From assembly GCA_963678705.1 (NCBI GenBank), contig OY783221.1, positions 3,472,001 to 3,536,000 on the forward strand: DNA of 64,000 nt, given 5' to 3'. Of the stretch, positions 34,958 to 48,169 are shown one piece after another. This stretch comes from Panorpa germanica. Lineage: Eukaryota > Arthropoda > Insecta > Mecoptera > Panorpidae. A model generated the notes under the pieces. The model was not told the DNA's origin. It ran no database searches and worked only from the letters and a program-made list of their open reading frames with translations. Both the position numbers and the translations under genes were made by a program. Positions within the stretch are counted from its first letter, which is position 1. Every line of letters starts with the position of its first letter.

Positions 34958-35693
34958 GATGTTAATTTCTTGATGAAGACATGAATGATTGAATAGGTCG
35001 ATTGAACCTGGACAGTGTATAGATTTCTTAAACCAGTTCACTACCACACAATATCTTTTTAGCCTCTTAAAATAACACCTGGTTTTATCAAATAAATTGA
35101 TTGTTAACTAATTTGGGTATTTGTTAAGTCGCTATTGGTATCTTTGGCTAAATTTGTCATTGTTGTTTATACATTTAATGTACCGAGGAATATCCATGAC
35201 TGGAATTCCAGAATTTCTATGTTTAAAACGCTAGTAGTTTTCCAAAGTTGTATGCTGTAAGGCCAACACTGGTTTCAATACCGTCTTATTCAGTTATCGT
35301 TAATAAAGCGTTGCAAGATTAGAGCGATTTGCGTTCAAAAAGCCAGACGTATTCAGTATAGTTCAAATTACGAGAGTTCGGTGGCGACTCATACTTAAAA
35401 CAAGTTGTGGGGTATAAACTGCCGATATAACTAAAAAGCACTGATTCACTTATTTTTCTATAATGTATATAGAAACGAATAATATAAAATTCATTATCGT
35501 ATTATAGATTTACACCGTTCTTATAACCTCTTTTACGTATAAGTCGCCGCCAAACTGATTTGGACTATATATATTATATTTTTTTCATAATGTAGTCTTT
35601 GCAGATTAGTCGTCGATTTAGATGCATGCTCACTTACTTGTTTATGTAAAAATGTAGTCTGATACATTTTTTAAAGTTTTTGTGGTAGGTATA

Positions 35694-35748
<55 letters not shown>

Positions 35749-36105
35749 TCGATAACCTAACCTTTGCCACGACAGACATCCTTCAAACTGACCATCTTCG
35801 AATAGAAATACTATAGACAAATTCTACTCATACTGTTACGATAGTCGATATAAGTAAATATTCTAAATATTTATAAGATTTGAGTATACCGCCTAAGGTC
35901 AGTTTCAACCTATATTTTTATAATAACTTCAGGATTTTACCAGTGACGTATGGTACGGTATTTAACCCTAAAAAATTGTGGATGGCTGATGTAGTTAGGT
36001 CGTTGACTCCAACAATTCATTCTTTCTTGCGAAGGAACCCTAATAATTTTTCAAGCTATCCACCACTGAACATTACTTGTTATACATTTTCAAATATCTC
36101 AACAG
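34958..36105. other. AT-rich non-coding stretch with TA repeat
   Basis: Apart from the microsatellite nothing is recognised. The part of the ORF from 35880 to 36105 precedes a splice-acceptor-like site and is probably intronic. Confidence 0.45.
35699..35746. repeat. (TA)n microsatellite
   Basis: An uninterrupted TA dinucleotide run of about 48 bp, the longest in the window. It is likely polymorphic. Confidence 0.95.
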
Positions 36106-36230
36106 GACCAGGACCCTCAGGCTATCTAGCAGCCATCAGACAACAGCAAACGCTCCCTGCCCGGTTCGCCGCCGCCCAAACCGTAATCCAAGCAACAGTG
36201 ATTTATGTCTTATTCAAAATTGTATTTTAA
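36106..36230 (+). CDS. Exon-like segment, unknown protein
   Basis: TTTCAAATATCTCAACAG (ending 36105) is a good acceptor. The frame after it reads GPGPSGYLAAIRQQQTLPAR, then FAAAQTVIQ, in DNA suddenly GC-rich, and then falls back to AT-rich sequence up to a TAA at 36228-36230. The composition shift begins close to the acceptor, as expected of an exon. No convincing donor is present (the best is ACC then GTAATC at about 36180), so it could be a terminal exon. I do not recognise the protein. A chance GC-rich insertion remains possible. Confidence 0.4.
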
Positions 36231-36289
36231 AGTGTTTGTTTTCGGTGATTTGACACATCTGTCCACTTTATACTAAAAGCATTCGAGTC

Positions 36290-36450
36290 ACCTGCTTTTA
36301 CATGTTTCTTCCGGAACATCAAGCACCATATTGCTTCTGTCACTGATTCGCTTTCCCTCCCACTACTACCACTACTACCACACTCATTTCAAAACCTCGG
36401 AAACACTTCACCTCCCCTTGTCACTCTACCTACTACCTACTCCCTGTACG
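36290..36450. repeat. Pyrimidine-rich, CTACTACCA-type low complexity
   Basis: ACTACTACCACTACTACCAC and TACCTACTACCTACTCCC runs form an imperfect trinucleotide-like tract. If 36106-36230 is a terminal exon, this would lie in its 3' UTR. Confidence 0.6.
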
Positions 36451-36834
36451 TTTTCTGTTGTATATTTCGTATAATATATAAAATATTGACTCATTTATAT
36501 GGATTCTTTCTTACATAAATATACTCTTAGAGTTACTTCAGATATTGATGCTTGAGCTAGCGCCAAGGTAAGAGTGTCTGCTGTAATATTGAAAATACAG
36601 CTTTTGTTACGTTATATAAATTACGACGTAAGAAGATTACTTATTGCTAGTCTATAATATATTGCATATGTTATAATGCTTAGAATATTTTCAAATTTGA
36701 TTTAAAGTTGAAGGTTATGCTACACCAACTACAAATCATAAGTAAAGCATGGAATGTATTTAGGTTATTAGGTACTGGACCAAAAAGTTTAAATTTTAAA
36801 TATTACGTAATGTATTAATAATATTCATAACATA

Positions 36835-37260
36835 ACCTCCATAAATTTGAGGAGGAAGAGGGTCCAGAAATTGAGAAATTGAGGAGAGAGGGGGTTAGGT
36901 TGTGACGTCATATGCAGCATAAAAGATATAAAACAATTTGTAAAATAAGATTTAAAAAAAAGAAACGTAATTTTCTGAAAAAATAAAAATTTCCATGAGA
37001 TCTAAAACAGAAGATCATTTATTCTAAGAATTATAAAATATTACAAAAAGTTTATCACCTTGCCATATATTTTATAGTGCATGTGACGTAACAATGCTTC
37101 TGAATCGCCCCCCCCCCCATAGCTAATAATGATAAACGATGTTATAGCAACACATAGTTAATACACAATCCACAGAGATTCTAACCTAAAATCACGCACA
37201 TTACCGCATAATATATATCCCCCCCCCTTTCGTGTGACGTAATTAATGTATGGCTGTTTA
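36835..37260. repeat. Paired TGTGACGTMA/poly-C segments
   Basis: Two segments carry GTGTGACGTAA or TTGTGACGTCA next to homopolymer C runs (37108-37118 and 37219-37227) or G-rich sequence (36880-36896). This combination recurs in interspersed repeats of insects. I cannot place it in a named family and cannot define its ends. Confidence 0.35.
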
Positions 37261-39309
37261 TCGAAGAAGCGTTAAACGTAAAAAATAAATTCTAGTATGC
37301 CTCAATGTTTAAAAAACGTTTAAATAAATCTAATCGTCTTTGACTGCAGCAATCAAGCTTCTTCTGCGATCAATACATACTCGTATAATCTTTTAATCTA
37401 TAAAACGTAAAGAAAAAGCTTTATGTTTACCGCCGTCGCCTCTATTGAAGCCACAAGTTATGTCAGCGTCTCTTTAAAGGCAGTAAACGGAAGCGATGTG
37501 CGAAATAACTGAAATGCTTTTTATTCCTGTGGTAGTTTTCTTCACAACATTTTCACAAGCTTTAGTAATACTTTGGCGCATCGAGGTCAAAGTTGGTGCA
37601 TTGAACAACCCCAACCAATACTCGTAAACGGTACATGTATGTCACAGCCATGCATATGTGACATACACACATACATACACATACTGTACTTTATATGCAA
37701 GTATTTATAAAATATTAATCTAATAGAAAGATTTAAAAAGTAAATATACCTTATGTCATGTCATATATTTTTTATGAACTGCATGAACGTACCGTTTTAT
37801 CCTAGATAACATTTTCTATTATATTTGGTAGAATAGTAAAGCATAGCTGACAATTTTATGAAAACTTTAAAAATTTTATATGTGTCGTCAGAGAGAAATG
37901 TTATACTTTTGCAATATACTCTTATAGAGAAATATGGATGTATATAGTTCAATTTAGAAGAGAATGCCGGTTGCTCATGCTTAGAAATAGTGAATCCAAC
38001 GTAATTTACCATACAATGAAAAAGCACTGTTTCACACATTTGAAAAAGATGTAAAATTCACCATTGCATCATACTTTTACAAGGCTCAAATTTCTGTAAG
38101 TCTGACAGTACCTTCAGACAGTAAATCAAAACAGGAATCCTACAAGGAAAAAGCAAAACTAATTTGATAAATTGATAGCAAAATATTACTAATTTATTTT
38201 AAATTTTTTTGTCTAATATGATCACTATAGCCTTGTAGTTTTACTCTTATTTTAAAACAAATTAAAGAAAAGATCATTTGTATTGAAAATGCCCTCTTTA
38301 GTACATCATACATTTCAAACACCTTTCTTAGATAAAACTGAATATTTAAATCTAACAAACTAATAAATTAATAATAAATGAAGATGTTGATCTCCCAGTT
38401 TATTTACTTTATAGGGTCTAAAAACCTTTACACAAAACTATAAATTTTAGGCTATTGTAGACTTTCACATTTAAAACCATTTAAAGCTATTTTAAAAGTA
38501 TCAGTAGCACAAATCTGAAGTCACTTGTATAAAAAATTATTTTCAGTTAAAATCATGAACGACAATTTGTCATATGTAAAGTTTGATTTTCTAGTTGTCC
38601 TTGTATGGTGTTTAATACCGTTAATTTTCCAAGGTAGACTATCTCACTTCAAAATTTTGAACTTTTGTCCAGTTAAATTCGTGTGCTAAACCACTCTACC
38701 GCGATCTAATACAAATAACCAAATATTTCATTTACCTAAAATAGATAATAAGGGGATTCCAAATGGAAAGCTATTTGTCAATAAAGTGATTAAGAAATGT
38801 AATTATCTCTCCTTCCAAAACTTGCTATAATCTGCATCTACTACATACAAATATACTTATAGTACCCGCCCATTTTCTGATGCATTTCTATAAATGCCAT
38901 CTTACTTCGAAAGTAGGTCACGTTAAGTACTGTAATTTGGCTTTATATAGTTTCACACTCCTTACACAACTGTTAATCCCAAGAGTTATAATCCTTTAAT
39001 ATATTATCAGAAATTCTCTAGTGTATATCCAGCTTTATGAAGAGTCATATCTATTTGTGTATAACGGACTTCATTCCCTTGTCGACAATGAAGATATCAT
39101 ACTTCTCACACTTTGGTTGCAACATGCAAATGACTTGAGTGATGATAGTAGTTGTCGTGCAGCACCCAATGTGGCTTTCATCTTCTTTTAATGCACTTGT
39201 CACACTTAAGAGCAAGAACACTTATCGGTGTGATATACTTGTGTTATTGTTTACTTTTTAAGAAAATAGAGAATACAATGGAATGTTAAAATTCACGTAT
39301 TCTGACCCG
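37261..39309. other. AT-rich stretch with one tRNA-like site
   Basis: At about 38645-38712 the minus strand has GCGGTAGAGTGGTTTAGCAC and, about 20 bases on, AAAGTTCAAAATTT, resembling A- and B-box sequences of a decayed tRNA-derived SINE. Nothing else is recognised. Confidence 0.4.
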
Positions 39310-39903
39310 CATTGTATCCTGATAGATGTATTGGTTATAAGGGAAATGAAAAAGCTGATCAAATGGCCAAACTAGCTGCTTCCTGTAATAACTACATTTC
39401 ATATTTTATAAAATCAGATATGAAAGCAGAATTAGAAAAAAATGAAATGAAAAATTGGCAATTCTGATAAAGGTAGAGAATTTTATAAAATACAACCAAT
39501 ACTGAAACGTAAGCCATGGTTTGCCAAACTAAAATGGCCAAGAAGATTAATAACAATAACCTCAAGACTAAGAATGAATCATACTGGAGCTCCGAAACAT
39601 TTAGCAAGAAACAAAATCATTCCAAACTCTAAATGCGAATGTGGTGAAGAGGAGGTTGAACCTGACCACATTTTGTAGCAATGGCAAGAAATGGACTCCA
39701 AAGAGCGGTGCTACAGACTTCGCAGACGCTTCCTGTTAACACCGCCTTTTTAATTGTGAAACCGAAATTTATAATTGTAGTAGCCATGAATAGATCATTC
39801 TTGTTGCCTGGATAAAACGTATAAGAAGAAGCAGAACAATATTAGGGGCGATAAAAGGCTACGTGCCTAGGAAGCCCGAGAAACTATATATAAAAAAAAA
39901 TAA
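39310..39903 (+). pseudogene. Non-LTR retrotransposon: RNase H end, Cys/His domain, 3' UTR
   Basis: The frame reads GYKGNEKADQMAKLAAS, the GNEKAD motif of LINE-encoded RNase H with its catalytic Asp. It continues to LEKNEMKNWQ, shifts frame, then reads KPWFAKLKWPRRLITITSRL, RMNHTGAPKHL, and CECGEEEVEPDHIL followed by a stop at 39676-39678. C-x-C-x(7)-H is the C-terminal zinc-knuckle-like cluster. RNase H plus this cluster points to an I-like or related clade. The 3' UTR from 39737 matches the short copy at 27641-27811. The element is 5'-truncated, with at least one frameshift and one premature stop. Confidence 0.9.
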
Positions 39904-40788
39904 ATGTATTGGTTATTCCAAACAAATTAAACAACAGTTTTAAGCTTATATTCATTTAGAATAATTGCCAAATATACTGGAAGTAACACATGTTCCAATT
40001 ACTGCGTCTATCGACATTTGATTACATAACTCAATACGATAATCTATCTATAATTCGATTAACTCGAATTGAAAAGTTATCATAAAAATTGAAAGCAATA
40101 ACTGGATTGCCTCTGCAAACATTTTATCCTCATTTTACGTGAGCTAGCTATACCTACCTGTACTACACAAGGTTATTTATTCACTAGAGATAATCATGCA
40201 TAAAAGGGTAAAAACATTTTAAATATTAGTTTTAAAATACAGATATAAAATAGAAAAATAAAAATCGTTTCAGTATCATGCATGAAAGTAATATACAGAT
40301 TGGTTTATAAATAGTTTTAATATTGTATAAAGAATTAATAGGCAAAAGTTTGTATGAAAATCATATATTATATATTGTGTAATACGTTAAAGTTATAATA
40401 AAAAAGATAGTGGAAAAATTTTCATATTTACTATCATAATTCAGCGCAGGTGAAAGCGTGCGAGTGTATGAACGGTATAAAAAGTTTTGATTTATGTTTA
40501 ATATCCTTTTAATATAAATTACGCTTTATGTATATTTTTTTAATTTTGTTGATGTTATATTTTGTGCATTAATAAAGATTAAATTGAAGTTAACATTAAT
40601 TTAATTATTAAATAACTTATTTTTTTAAGGACATAATTGAATTGAATTTAAGCACATTTGCTGAATGTTATTAACAACTTATTTGTTGTAAAAATAATTT
40701 ATTTTTAAATTAATAAAACCAAATTAGTACTATTACGCAGAAACACCTTATACATTATAGAAAATGGTTGCATAAATATAGTTAAACT
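39904..40788. other. AT-rich non-coding stretch
   Basis: Nothing recognisable is seen. Confidence 0.5.
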
Positions 40789-41510
40789 AGAGTTCACCCC
40801 CGTCGCAATGCGACGTCTTTTTGGCGTGTATCATTTGAATCCAATAAAATAATTCGTAATTACATTTCATATTTAATATTATTTTTAAATTGAAATAATA
40901 AACTCGCAGACATATACATTGACACATATAAATTGACTATTTTCAATTCATGCGTTATTTGACCAACTTTTTTTCAAAATTTGGGATTTTTTTTTTCGAT
41001 TCGTAAATAAGTTACCAAGGTTAGCCTACATACAATATTTCAATTTTCTAGCACAATTTTTACTCTCGGCAAATACTGCCCCCGTGCCCCCAAATAAAAT
41101 TTTGAAATTTTGAATTTTTTTTTATTAATAGCATACTTAATTATTCAAGAATCCAGAATATGAACTTTCTCCAAAGTTCCCTACCGAGCCCCCGAATTTC
41201 TTCAACCCCCGTTTTTCAATTTTTGAATTTCTAATTTTTGACAAATGTCAGCATTGAATACCTTAATACACATGCAAACTTTCAACTTTCTATCTTTTAC
41301 GAATTAAAAGTAATACAGCAAAAAAGGGCTCACTTTTTTTCCAGTTTTTCCAAAATTACGGGTTTCCAGGAAACTCAGGGAAAAATTCGGGGACGCCAAA
41401 GTCTTAGACTTTTTTTCTCTACGAAATAGGAAATTTTCAAAAACATTGATTGAGCCGTTTTCGAGCTACCATACAAAATTCAGTACCAAACATATAAGAT
41501 AAGATTATAA
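40789..41510 (+). repeat. Interspersed repeat starting CTAG, ending ATAAGAT
   Basis: The stretch opens ACTAGAGTTCACCCCCGTCG and ends GAGCCGTTTTCGAGCTACC, then CATATAAGATAAGATTATA. Insect genomes contain many such elements: a CTAG...CCCCG..GC opening and a near-terminal GAGCCGTTTTCGAG or ATCGGTTAAGTAGTT phrase followed by a short AAGAT-type tail. The element at 53711-54055 has the same plan. I cannot assign the class. The plus-strand ORF at 41238-41429 is not meaningful. Confidence 0.45.
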
Positions 41511-44500
41511 GAATAAAAGAATATAAACATACACTTGGAACATTATAATATAGGAAATAAATTTCTTCTTTTATCTTTTCAAGTCATATTATTGTAATTG
41601 TAAAAACTGTTTCTGTTTAAATAACAATGAGTTTCAAAGCAAAGTTTTAATTAACAAACGAAAAGATGACGTTGCTTATCAATATCTATAGTTAAGAAAA
41701 CAGACTTTGAAACATGTTGTTGTTATTATATTTAATTAAATGCATTTCATTTCCTTGAGGGTTTAATTTATAAAGTTCTTTGATCTAAAATAGTCCACCC
41801 ACCGACCACCCACCCAGTGTACTGTTATTTAAATATTAAATAAATAAATACTTGTACTTCTATAAGAACATAAAATATTTAAATTTTGTCAATTATACAT
41901 TTCAATTAAAATTTCATCAACAAAACACAAAGATAATTTTAACTTTTGAATATAATTAGTACACTAAGTTCAGTGTCATTATGATTTTAATTAATTTCTA
42001 TCTCCTTTACTCTATACATTGATATAGGAATATAGGTTCGTAGCGTCTGTATATTTCTTATGCATAAAAAGAAACTTTTCTTTAAGAAAAATTTAAACTT
42101 TTTTAGATATTAAAAAAGCGAAAAAGTCGTGATTTCAAATGCTTCATTAGCTCTTCATTGGTTTATATATACATATATTATATTATATACTTTATATTTA
42201 CACTTTTAGTATAGGGGTGTGAGAGGTGAAAAGTAAATGAATTTAATAATGGAATAAAAAATAATGAACCAATAAAGAAAGATGTGTAAAGTGAATTGAT
42301 TTGTTAAAGAGTTTTTTTAATTAATAAACGAATTTTTAGGCGACTTTTTAAAACGACGACTGGGGCGAGTCGAGCTAATGACATGCGAGTAACTGTGTAC
42401 TGTCAGGTCAGTAGCTCGCACTGTAATAATTGTATTAAAAATTGTATTTTCAATTGACAATATTTTCTTACTGCGTTTTATTCACTGTAATATTTACATG
42501 AAATCTAAATATTTGTTACGCTAAAATAAACACAAGTTATTATAGAAAATACAGTTCAGTGTATTTTGAATATGAATAACGTTTGTAGCACTCACAAGTA
42601 ATTTGATTACAGACATAAACCTATTATCAGAGTTTCCAACCACGAAATGTTAAATTGCTCTTCGAAATGACAACAAATATTTATCTAGAATAATGAGTTA
42701 CCCGTACAGCACATAGATTAAAAACAAAATGAAATGCGACTTGACAAATTTGATAGCTAAATGTTACATTTACATAGACTTACTAAATACATAAGTAAGT
42801 CTTACATGTTAAATATATCCATTTCAAAAACCACATAGAAATTCTGTTCAGTGTTCAGTTTTAGTTTGAAATTTCGAAACCTCACAAATAACTATCCGAA
42901 AAGTTTTAATATATTTCAATGTCTGTGCTATTGTTTCTGAGTGAGAAGGGGGAGAAGAGAAGAACAGTAACAGTTCTCTAGTAACTAAAATATCATTAGA
43001 GAATGTGCTCTTATCTCCACCAGGGATTGTAAACATTTTCTCAATGGTGTAATTATTGTTTAATATTTAATGTATTATAGTATAATGTTGAAGCATTACT
43101 TTAATTACTGAGATAAGAAGTTGCATACATTGAAACTAATGTAACAGTGAAATACAAACAACGGCTGGCGATGCAAATTGAACAGGCTACTGAGTGGTAG
43201 AGTGAGGAGGGGTGTCTTAATAACAAGTACGTAATGACAGGGGAAATAAAAACATAATAGTTGTTCTTATAGTTAAATATTAGCACATTTAATACAAAGT
43301 TTCATATTTAGGTTGGAGAAATAAAAAACAACAACTAATTTATACGGATGAAGCTATTGTAACTCTAGCTACTATACATTGTACCAAATATTGTGTTACT
43401 TACTTTTTTCCACACGAGTCACACTATATTAACCTAAACATATATGCTATACATGTTATGTAAAAGTTCAATGCTTTTTACAAGCTTATTTATAAATACA
43501 TAATAAAAATGACGATATTGTACTTGTGCATAGATTGATTGTGAGTAGCATGGTACTTTTATTTGATTTGTTAAGCGGTGAGCTCATAGAAGATCAAACT
43601 GTGACTTAAGTGACGAATAGGCGTGGATTCAACTGTAACTTATAAAAGATACAAGTCACATCCAAGTAGGATGAAAAACACATTCACTGGAAAAAGTAAC
43701 AGCATGTGATTGCCATGAATGCTATAGCCGTCGCTACTAAACGGTTACAAGCTACATATATTGTACGAAACATTAAATAAACTTGTAAAATGAAGGTTAG
43801 TTAATTCCAAAGAAACATAACTGAACACATAGATTATGTCTAACCAGTTTTTTCCGATTCTAAGTCCTATCACCGATGAATCTACTGAACAATTAAAGCA
43901 GTCTAAGTGTCACGTAAAATGTCAAAGTCACCATGTCAACATCCATGTATTTATAGACCTCTTAAATTCAACGCGTATCTCTACTAATTGGAATAGTACG
44001 TTTTTATTATAAATTCAATTGTATTAAAATATTCATTACATTATTTGTATTAGCTCGTTAGTTAATCGCCAGTCAACGCATCAATGACTCTTAATTCCTT
44101 AACAAATATTATGTTTTGTCTCTACAACATTATAATCACCCTAATGTTATTTTAAAACTGTCCATACCCTTAAAAGGTTTTCAACCCTCGTCGGCGTTAT
44201 CTGTATACGTATCTTTCACAGATATTTTTATGAAAATTGTATACAATGTTGGGATGAAACGCAATGGAAAATCCTTTATAATACTTATAATAAAGAATTA
44301 ATTTCGCATGCTGTTATATTTAACACCTTTTGTAATTTTAGTTAGATAGCGTAAGAACGGTAATTCTTCTCTCACACTGTAACAGAGTACGTCCGAATAT
44401 CAATAACTATATCTTACTGACAATAATTGCTCCAATGTGAGAGTAGCCTAAACTAAGTTTCGAACCTCCTGTGCTTAAAATATGAATTATATTTTCTTTA

Positions 44501-45423
44501 TAATTCTATTTTAATCTTTATTAGCAATATATATCATGGTTATCTTCTAATTAAGATTTTGTAATTGTAATTCTAAATATCTGTGCAGCTTGGTCACATA
44601 AATTTATAAAGTTATACAGTTCAGTTTAAGTGTATATGTGTAGTTTCAAATATATGTGAATATCCTGTATATGTAGTCATAAATATAACGCTGAAAGGTA
44701 TGAAATTCAATGTTGCAAAACCGAAGAACAGAAAATACAACCCTTATACACGTACAAATAAAAAATGATTGACAGCTAATTAGTGCTCCCTTTTTCGATA
44801 AAATTGTCTACCAAGATTACTAATTATATTTTTCTCGTTGAAAAATATTGTGTATTGTCCAGTCTCTGAATGTCACCTATAATCAAAATTGTATTACTTT
44901 TAATTTGTTCTAATGTTATCATAAAAATCTTAAATCTAATTTTTTTTGGAGTATAAAATAAAGTAAATAAAATATTTAAATAGAAAATGAAAACAAGCTT
45001 TATAGAACAGTAGGTTTTTATGTGCATCAGAGTGACCTATTTTCAGTGTTTAAATATTGCATTCTGTTTTTAAATACTCCAATGCATATCAATTTGCATG
45101 AGATGATGATGTACATATATGAGATGTAGACATAAACTAAGATATTCTATTTTTATTAAATATCTTAAGTCACACTTAAAGTTAAACTTATCCATCAAAA
45201 TGTCATCGTTTTACGATTTAAACTTTATGACCTCTCGACGACACTAGAATATATTGCTTTTAACTTAAATCGCGATAGTTAAACTACCCGTGTGCTTTAA
45301 AAGCTTTTCTTTTAAAACACTTATATATTTTATCTTAGAAAAACAGTTTCCTTATAATTAGAATGCTCAGTTTTATTTCCATTGTGCAGAGTCATTAACA
45401 TTTCAAATATTTTCTTTTTTTCT
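41511..45423. other. AT-rich non-coding stretch
   Basis: A short GC-richer spot at 42350-42420 and a possible SINE tail (copy G) at about 43845-43895, reading CCTATCACCGATGAATCTAC, are the only items seen. No ORF has recognisable motifs. Confidence 0.5.
43845..43895 (-). repeat. Possible SINE tail (copy G)
   Basis: TTTTTTCCGATTCTAAGTCC, then TATCACCGATGAATCT, resembles on the plus strand the reversed tails of copies F and H. It is short and weak. Confidence 0.3.
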
Positions 45424-45593
45424 AGTTATTTTTTGTGACTAATAAATATTGTAGAAGCACCCCATGGCGTGTCTGACCAAAGCTTGAGAAGGGTGGTGGT
45501 TGTGGAGGGAGGGTGTAGATCCGGGACGGGACAGGGACCGGGACCGGGACCGGGGACCACCCTTAGCGCTGTATTACGAGTTTAAGTGAATTA
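45424..45593. other. GC-rich exon-like island with GGGACC repeats
   Basis: A very strong acceptor-like tract, TTTTCTTTTTTTCTAG, ends at 45425 on the plus strand. About 30 bases later the DNA becomes GC-rich for about 130 bp, with GGGACC-type hexamers at 45520-45558. A plus frame reads APHGVSDQSLRRVVVVEGGC, then RSGTGQGPGPGPGTTLSAVL, ending in TAA. Minus frames are also open (SRSRSLSRPGSTPSLHNHHP). I cannot decide between exon, GC-rich insertion and minisatellite. Confidence 0.3.
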
Positions 45594-46891
45594 AACTCCA
45601 GACTTATTTCCATTTATACCATTTGACTCTGAACGCGGTGCGGTATATTCCAAACTAGAATAACGAATAAATCCTCCACAAGTTATTTGGCAGTCCTAAG
45701 TAATTTATTTTATGGAAATTTAAGGCTGCTATCAACTTATGTAAAATTATTTTTGATTATATTTTTAGACATTTAAATGAATTTGGAAAACTAATAATGC
45801 TAGAATACTTTATTACACGGGATTGTGTGCAGCCAGTAACTTTACAAATTAGATTATTTATTAAAAATAGAACAGAGAAATTTTCTTTTGTTTTATGAAC
45901 TTCAATTTTGTTTTACCAAATGGATTTGCTTTTGTATTATAATAATTTAAATATTGGAAGAATACTAAATTTAAGACCTTGCTTTATTTAGAATTATTTC
46001 ATGTATCAATGATTTTCGAATATTTAAGAAATGAAGAAAAAATACGGATTAATAATTGTGTCAGAAATTAGAAAGAAGAGAATCGAAGAGTTAATTTATA
46101 AAAATAAACCATTGAGCACAAAATTAAACGTGCTGAGCATCCTTAATTAATATATATTTGCAGTCACCTCATAAAGTCTTCGTGACTTCGTTATGGTCAC
46201 TTTGGTTTATTCTCATACTCAATATTATTTTAAACGTAGGTAACCCTCGTGTACATTATAACTCCAGGTGCGACAAAGATAGATAGAATACAATTATTAA
46301 AATAGTGAAAGAGAAAGAGAATATAGCGAACCCATATCTTGATGTTAAACATATTCCTTGTTACTTTAAATACCCTTGCATTTCATTTTCATTAACTAGT
46401 ATAAATCGTTCAATGATTATGTTTATTGTTTTAATTTATAGCTTGCATACATTTATTATTATGATGATAAAAACACTACAATACAATACAATTTTAATTA
46501 TTGTGACTGTATTTAGTCTCTATATGTATACGAAACTTTAAATACATTGAGTAATATTTTATACAGAGTGTATGTAAAGTTTGTTTTAAATATCTGACTA
46601 TGCTTTTGCCTTCGACTGTCACTAGTGAACTTCCTAACTAAATTTTGTACAAAGCATTAAAATGCATAAGCTTAGACATTGTTATATAATTTTTGACAGC
46701 TTTTAATAAAAGCTCTGCATCAATTTAACTCGTATTAAATATAATTATGAACTTAGCATAACCTCCACCACCTACATTTATATTAATTAAATACATTTAA
46801 TATCACTAATATTTGAAAACTATTTATTTAACCACTCGCTTTTGAATTAATATTATTAACATATTAATTTGTTAAATATATTTCACAGTTT

Positions 46892-46911
46892 GTCAGTCAG
46901 TCAGTCAGTCA
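46892..46911. repeat. (GTCA)n microsatellite
   Basis: About five tandem copies of GTCA. Confidence 0.9.
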
Positions 46912-47115
46912 TATAGAGTGAATGCATTCAACGTAATGCGACTTAATAAACTAATTACAAAGTTATAATTCGTAGGAATACACACACATACATACAATTT
47001 GCAAGCGCGGTTAATTATTACATTAAGCATATTACATAATAAACGCTTACAGCATGACTAAATAATATATGAACCAAATCTAAAATGACGTATGTCTATA
47101 TGTATATGTGTGTTG

Positions 47116-47133
47116 TATATATATATATATATA
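47116..47133. repeat. (TA)n microsatellite
   Basis: A TA dinucleotide run of about nine units. Confidence 0.9.
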
Positions 47134-47469
47134 AACCACAAACAAGCAAATATTCCACACCATTACACAAACCAATATACCATTGACTTTAAAGCACAAG
47201 CTCCTACATCCGCTATGGCGGTATAGTGGTGCGGTAATGTGGGGCAGAAGACCTACAATACAATCATTTCATTAACTTTGAATTCCTGTACTAAGCATTT
47301 ACTGCAATTACTAGTTAATGCGCAATACGCAATTCTATCATGCCCTAATTTATATTTATCGTACTGTGTGTGTGTGCAACGATGCACACCTTATTAATAG
47401 ATGCAGATGTATGACATACATATATAAACACACGATTTCCAATAAACCTGCTCATCACTGATTATCGTG

Positions 47470-47725
47470 AACTTGATTGTACCTTGTAAAGGTCTCTGAC
47501 AATAAAGCATACTTGCTCAGTCATATTTATTCAAAAGAGAACCACAACCAATCTGTGAACAATGCAATAGCCCACTAACTGTAAAGCATATCACTCTTTA
47601 ATGCTCTAAGTACTCATCGCATCTATAGATCTGTAATTGCCTGAAGACTGTAACCAGAATTTGAAAGCAGAGACAGTCTGAGAAACCTAATTAACTTTAT
47701 CAATAAATTTAATTTAAATACACAT
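47470..47725 (+). pseudogene. Non-LTR retrotransposon ORF2 C-terminus
   Basis: Broken frames read RSLTIKHTC, then SYLFKREPQPICEQCNSPLT, then VKHITL and a stop, and finally SLRNLINFINKFNLN. This follows the Jockey/CR1-like C-terminal order RLRIGHTxLTHxYLF...PxCxxCxxxLTVEHILLxC...NxxxFLKxxxLY. The C-x2-C and H of the cluster are intact; the frame has shifts before SYLF and after HITL. It is severely 5'-truncated and inactive. Confidence 0.85.
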
Positions 47726-48169
47726 ACTCGTATTTATAAATGTATGATAGCGAGGGAAAAACTATGAAAATTCGTCTTCTTTTTTAAAACATTTTCCGTA
47801 TATATTTTTGGGCATCTCATATATTTTATACCCTACTAGCTAAAGTCGGTTCAGCCTTATATTAAAAGGATGGGAAATTAAATAAAAGACACACACAGAG
47901 ACACAGACGCTCAACTGGAAAACAACGAAATAAATGAATTCGATTTTTGAGTACGATGTGTCAAAATTGAAGTCAATCGACAAACTACTTTTCGATATTT
48001 CTAATAAATAAATTTTTAAAATTTAATACGAAATTATACATTTTGCCAAAAGTATTAGAATTATCGTAAATAATCTATGGATAATATACCCGTAGCGATG
48101 AACTATAATATCCATAAAGTGTTTTAGCCAAAATAACTGATTAAATAATCCACTGGCGGTCAGAGCGGC

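Larger units (their letters stand above)
45594..47469. other. AT-rich non-coding stretch with microsatellites
   Basis: It includes the tandem GTCA tract (46892-46911) and a (TA)n run (about 47116-47133). No gene is supported. Confidence 0.5.

Noticed and set aside
35880-36105. First part of the 116-codon ORF as coding
   Set aside because: Composition is like the AT-rich surroundings until the acceptor at 36105; only the later part looks coding.
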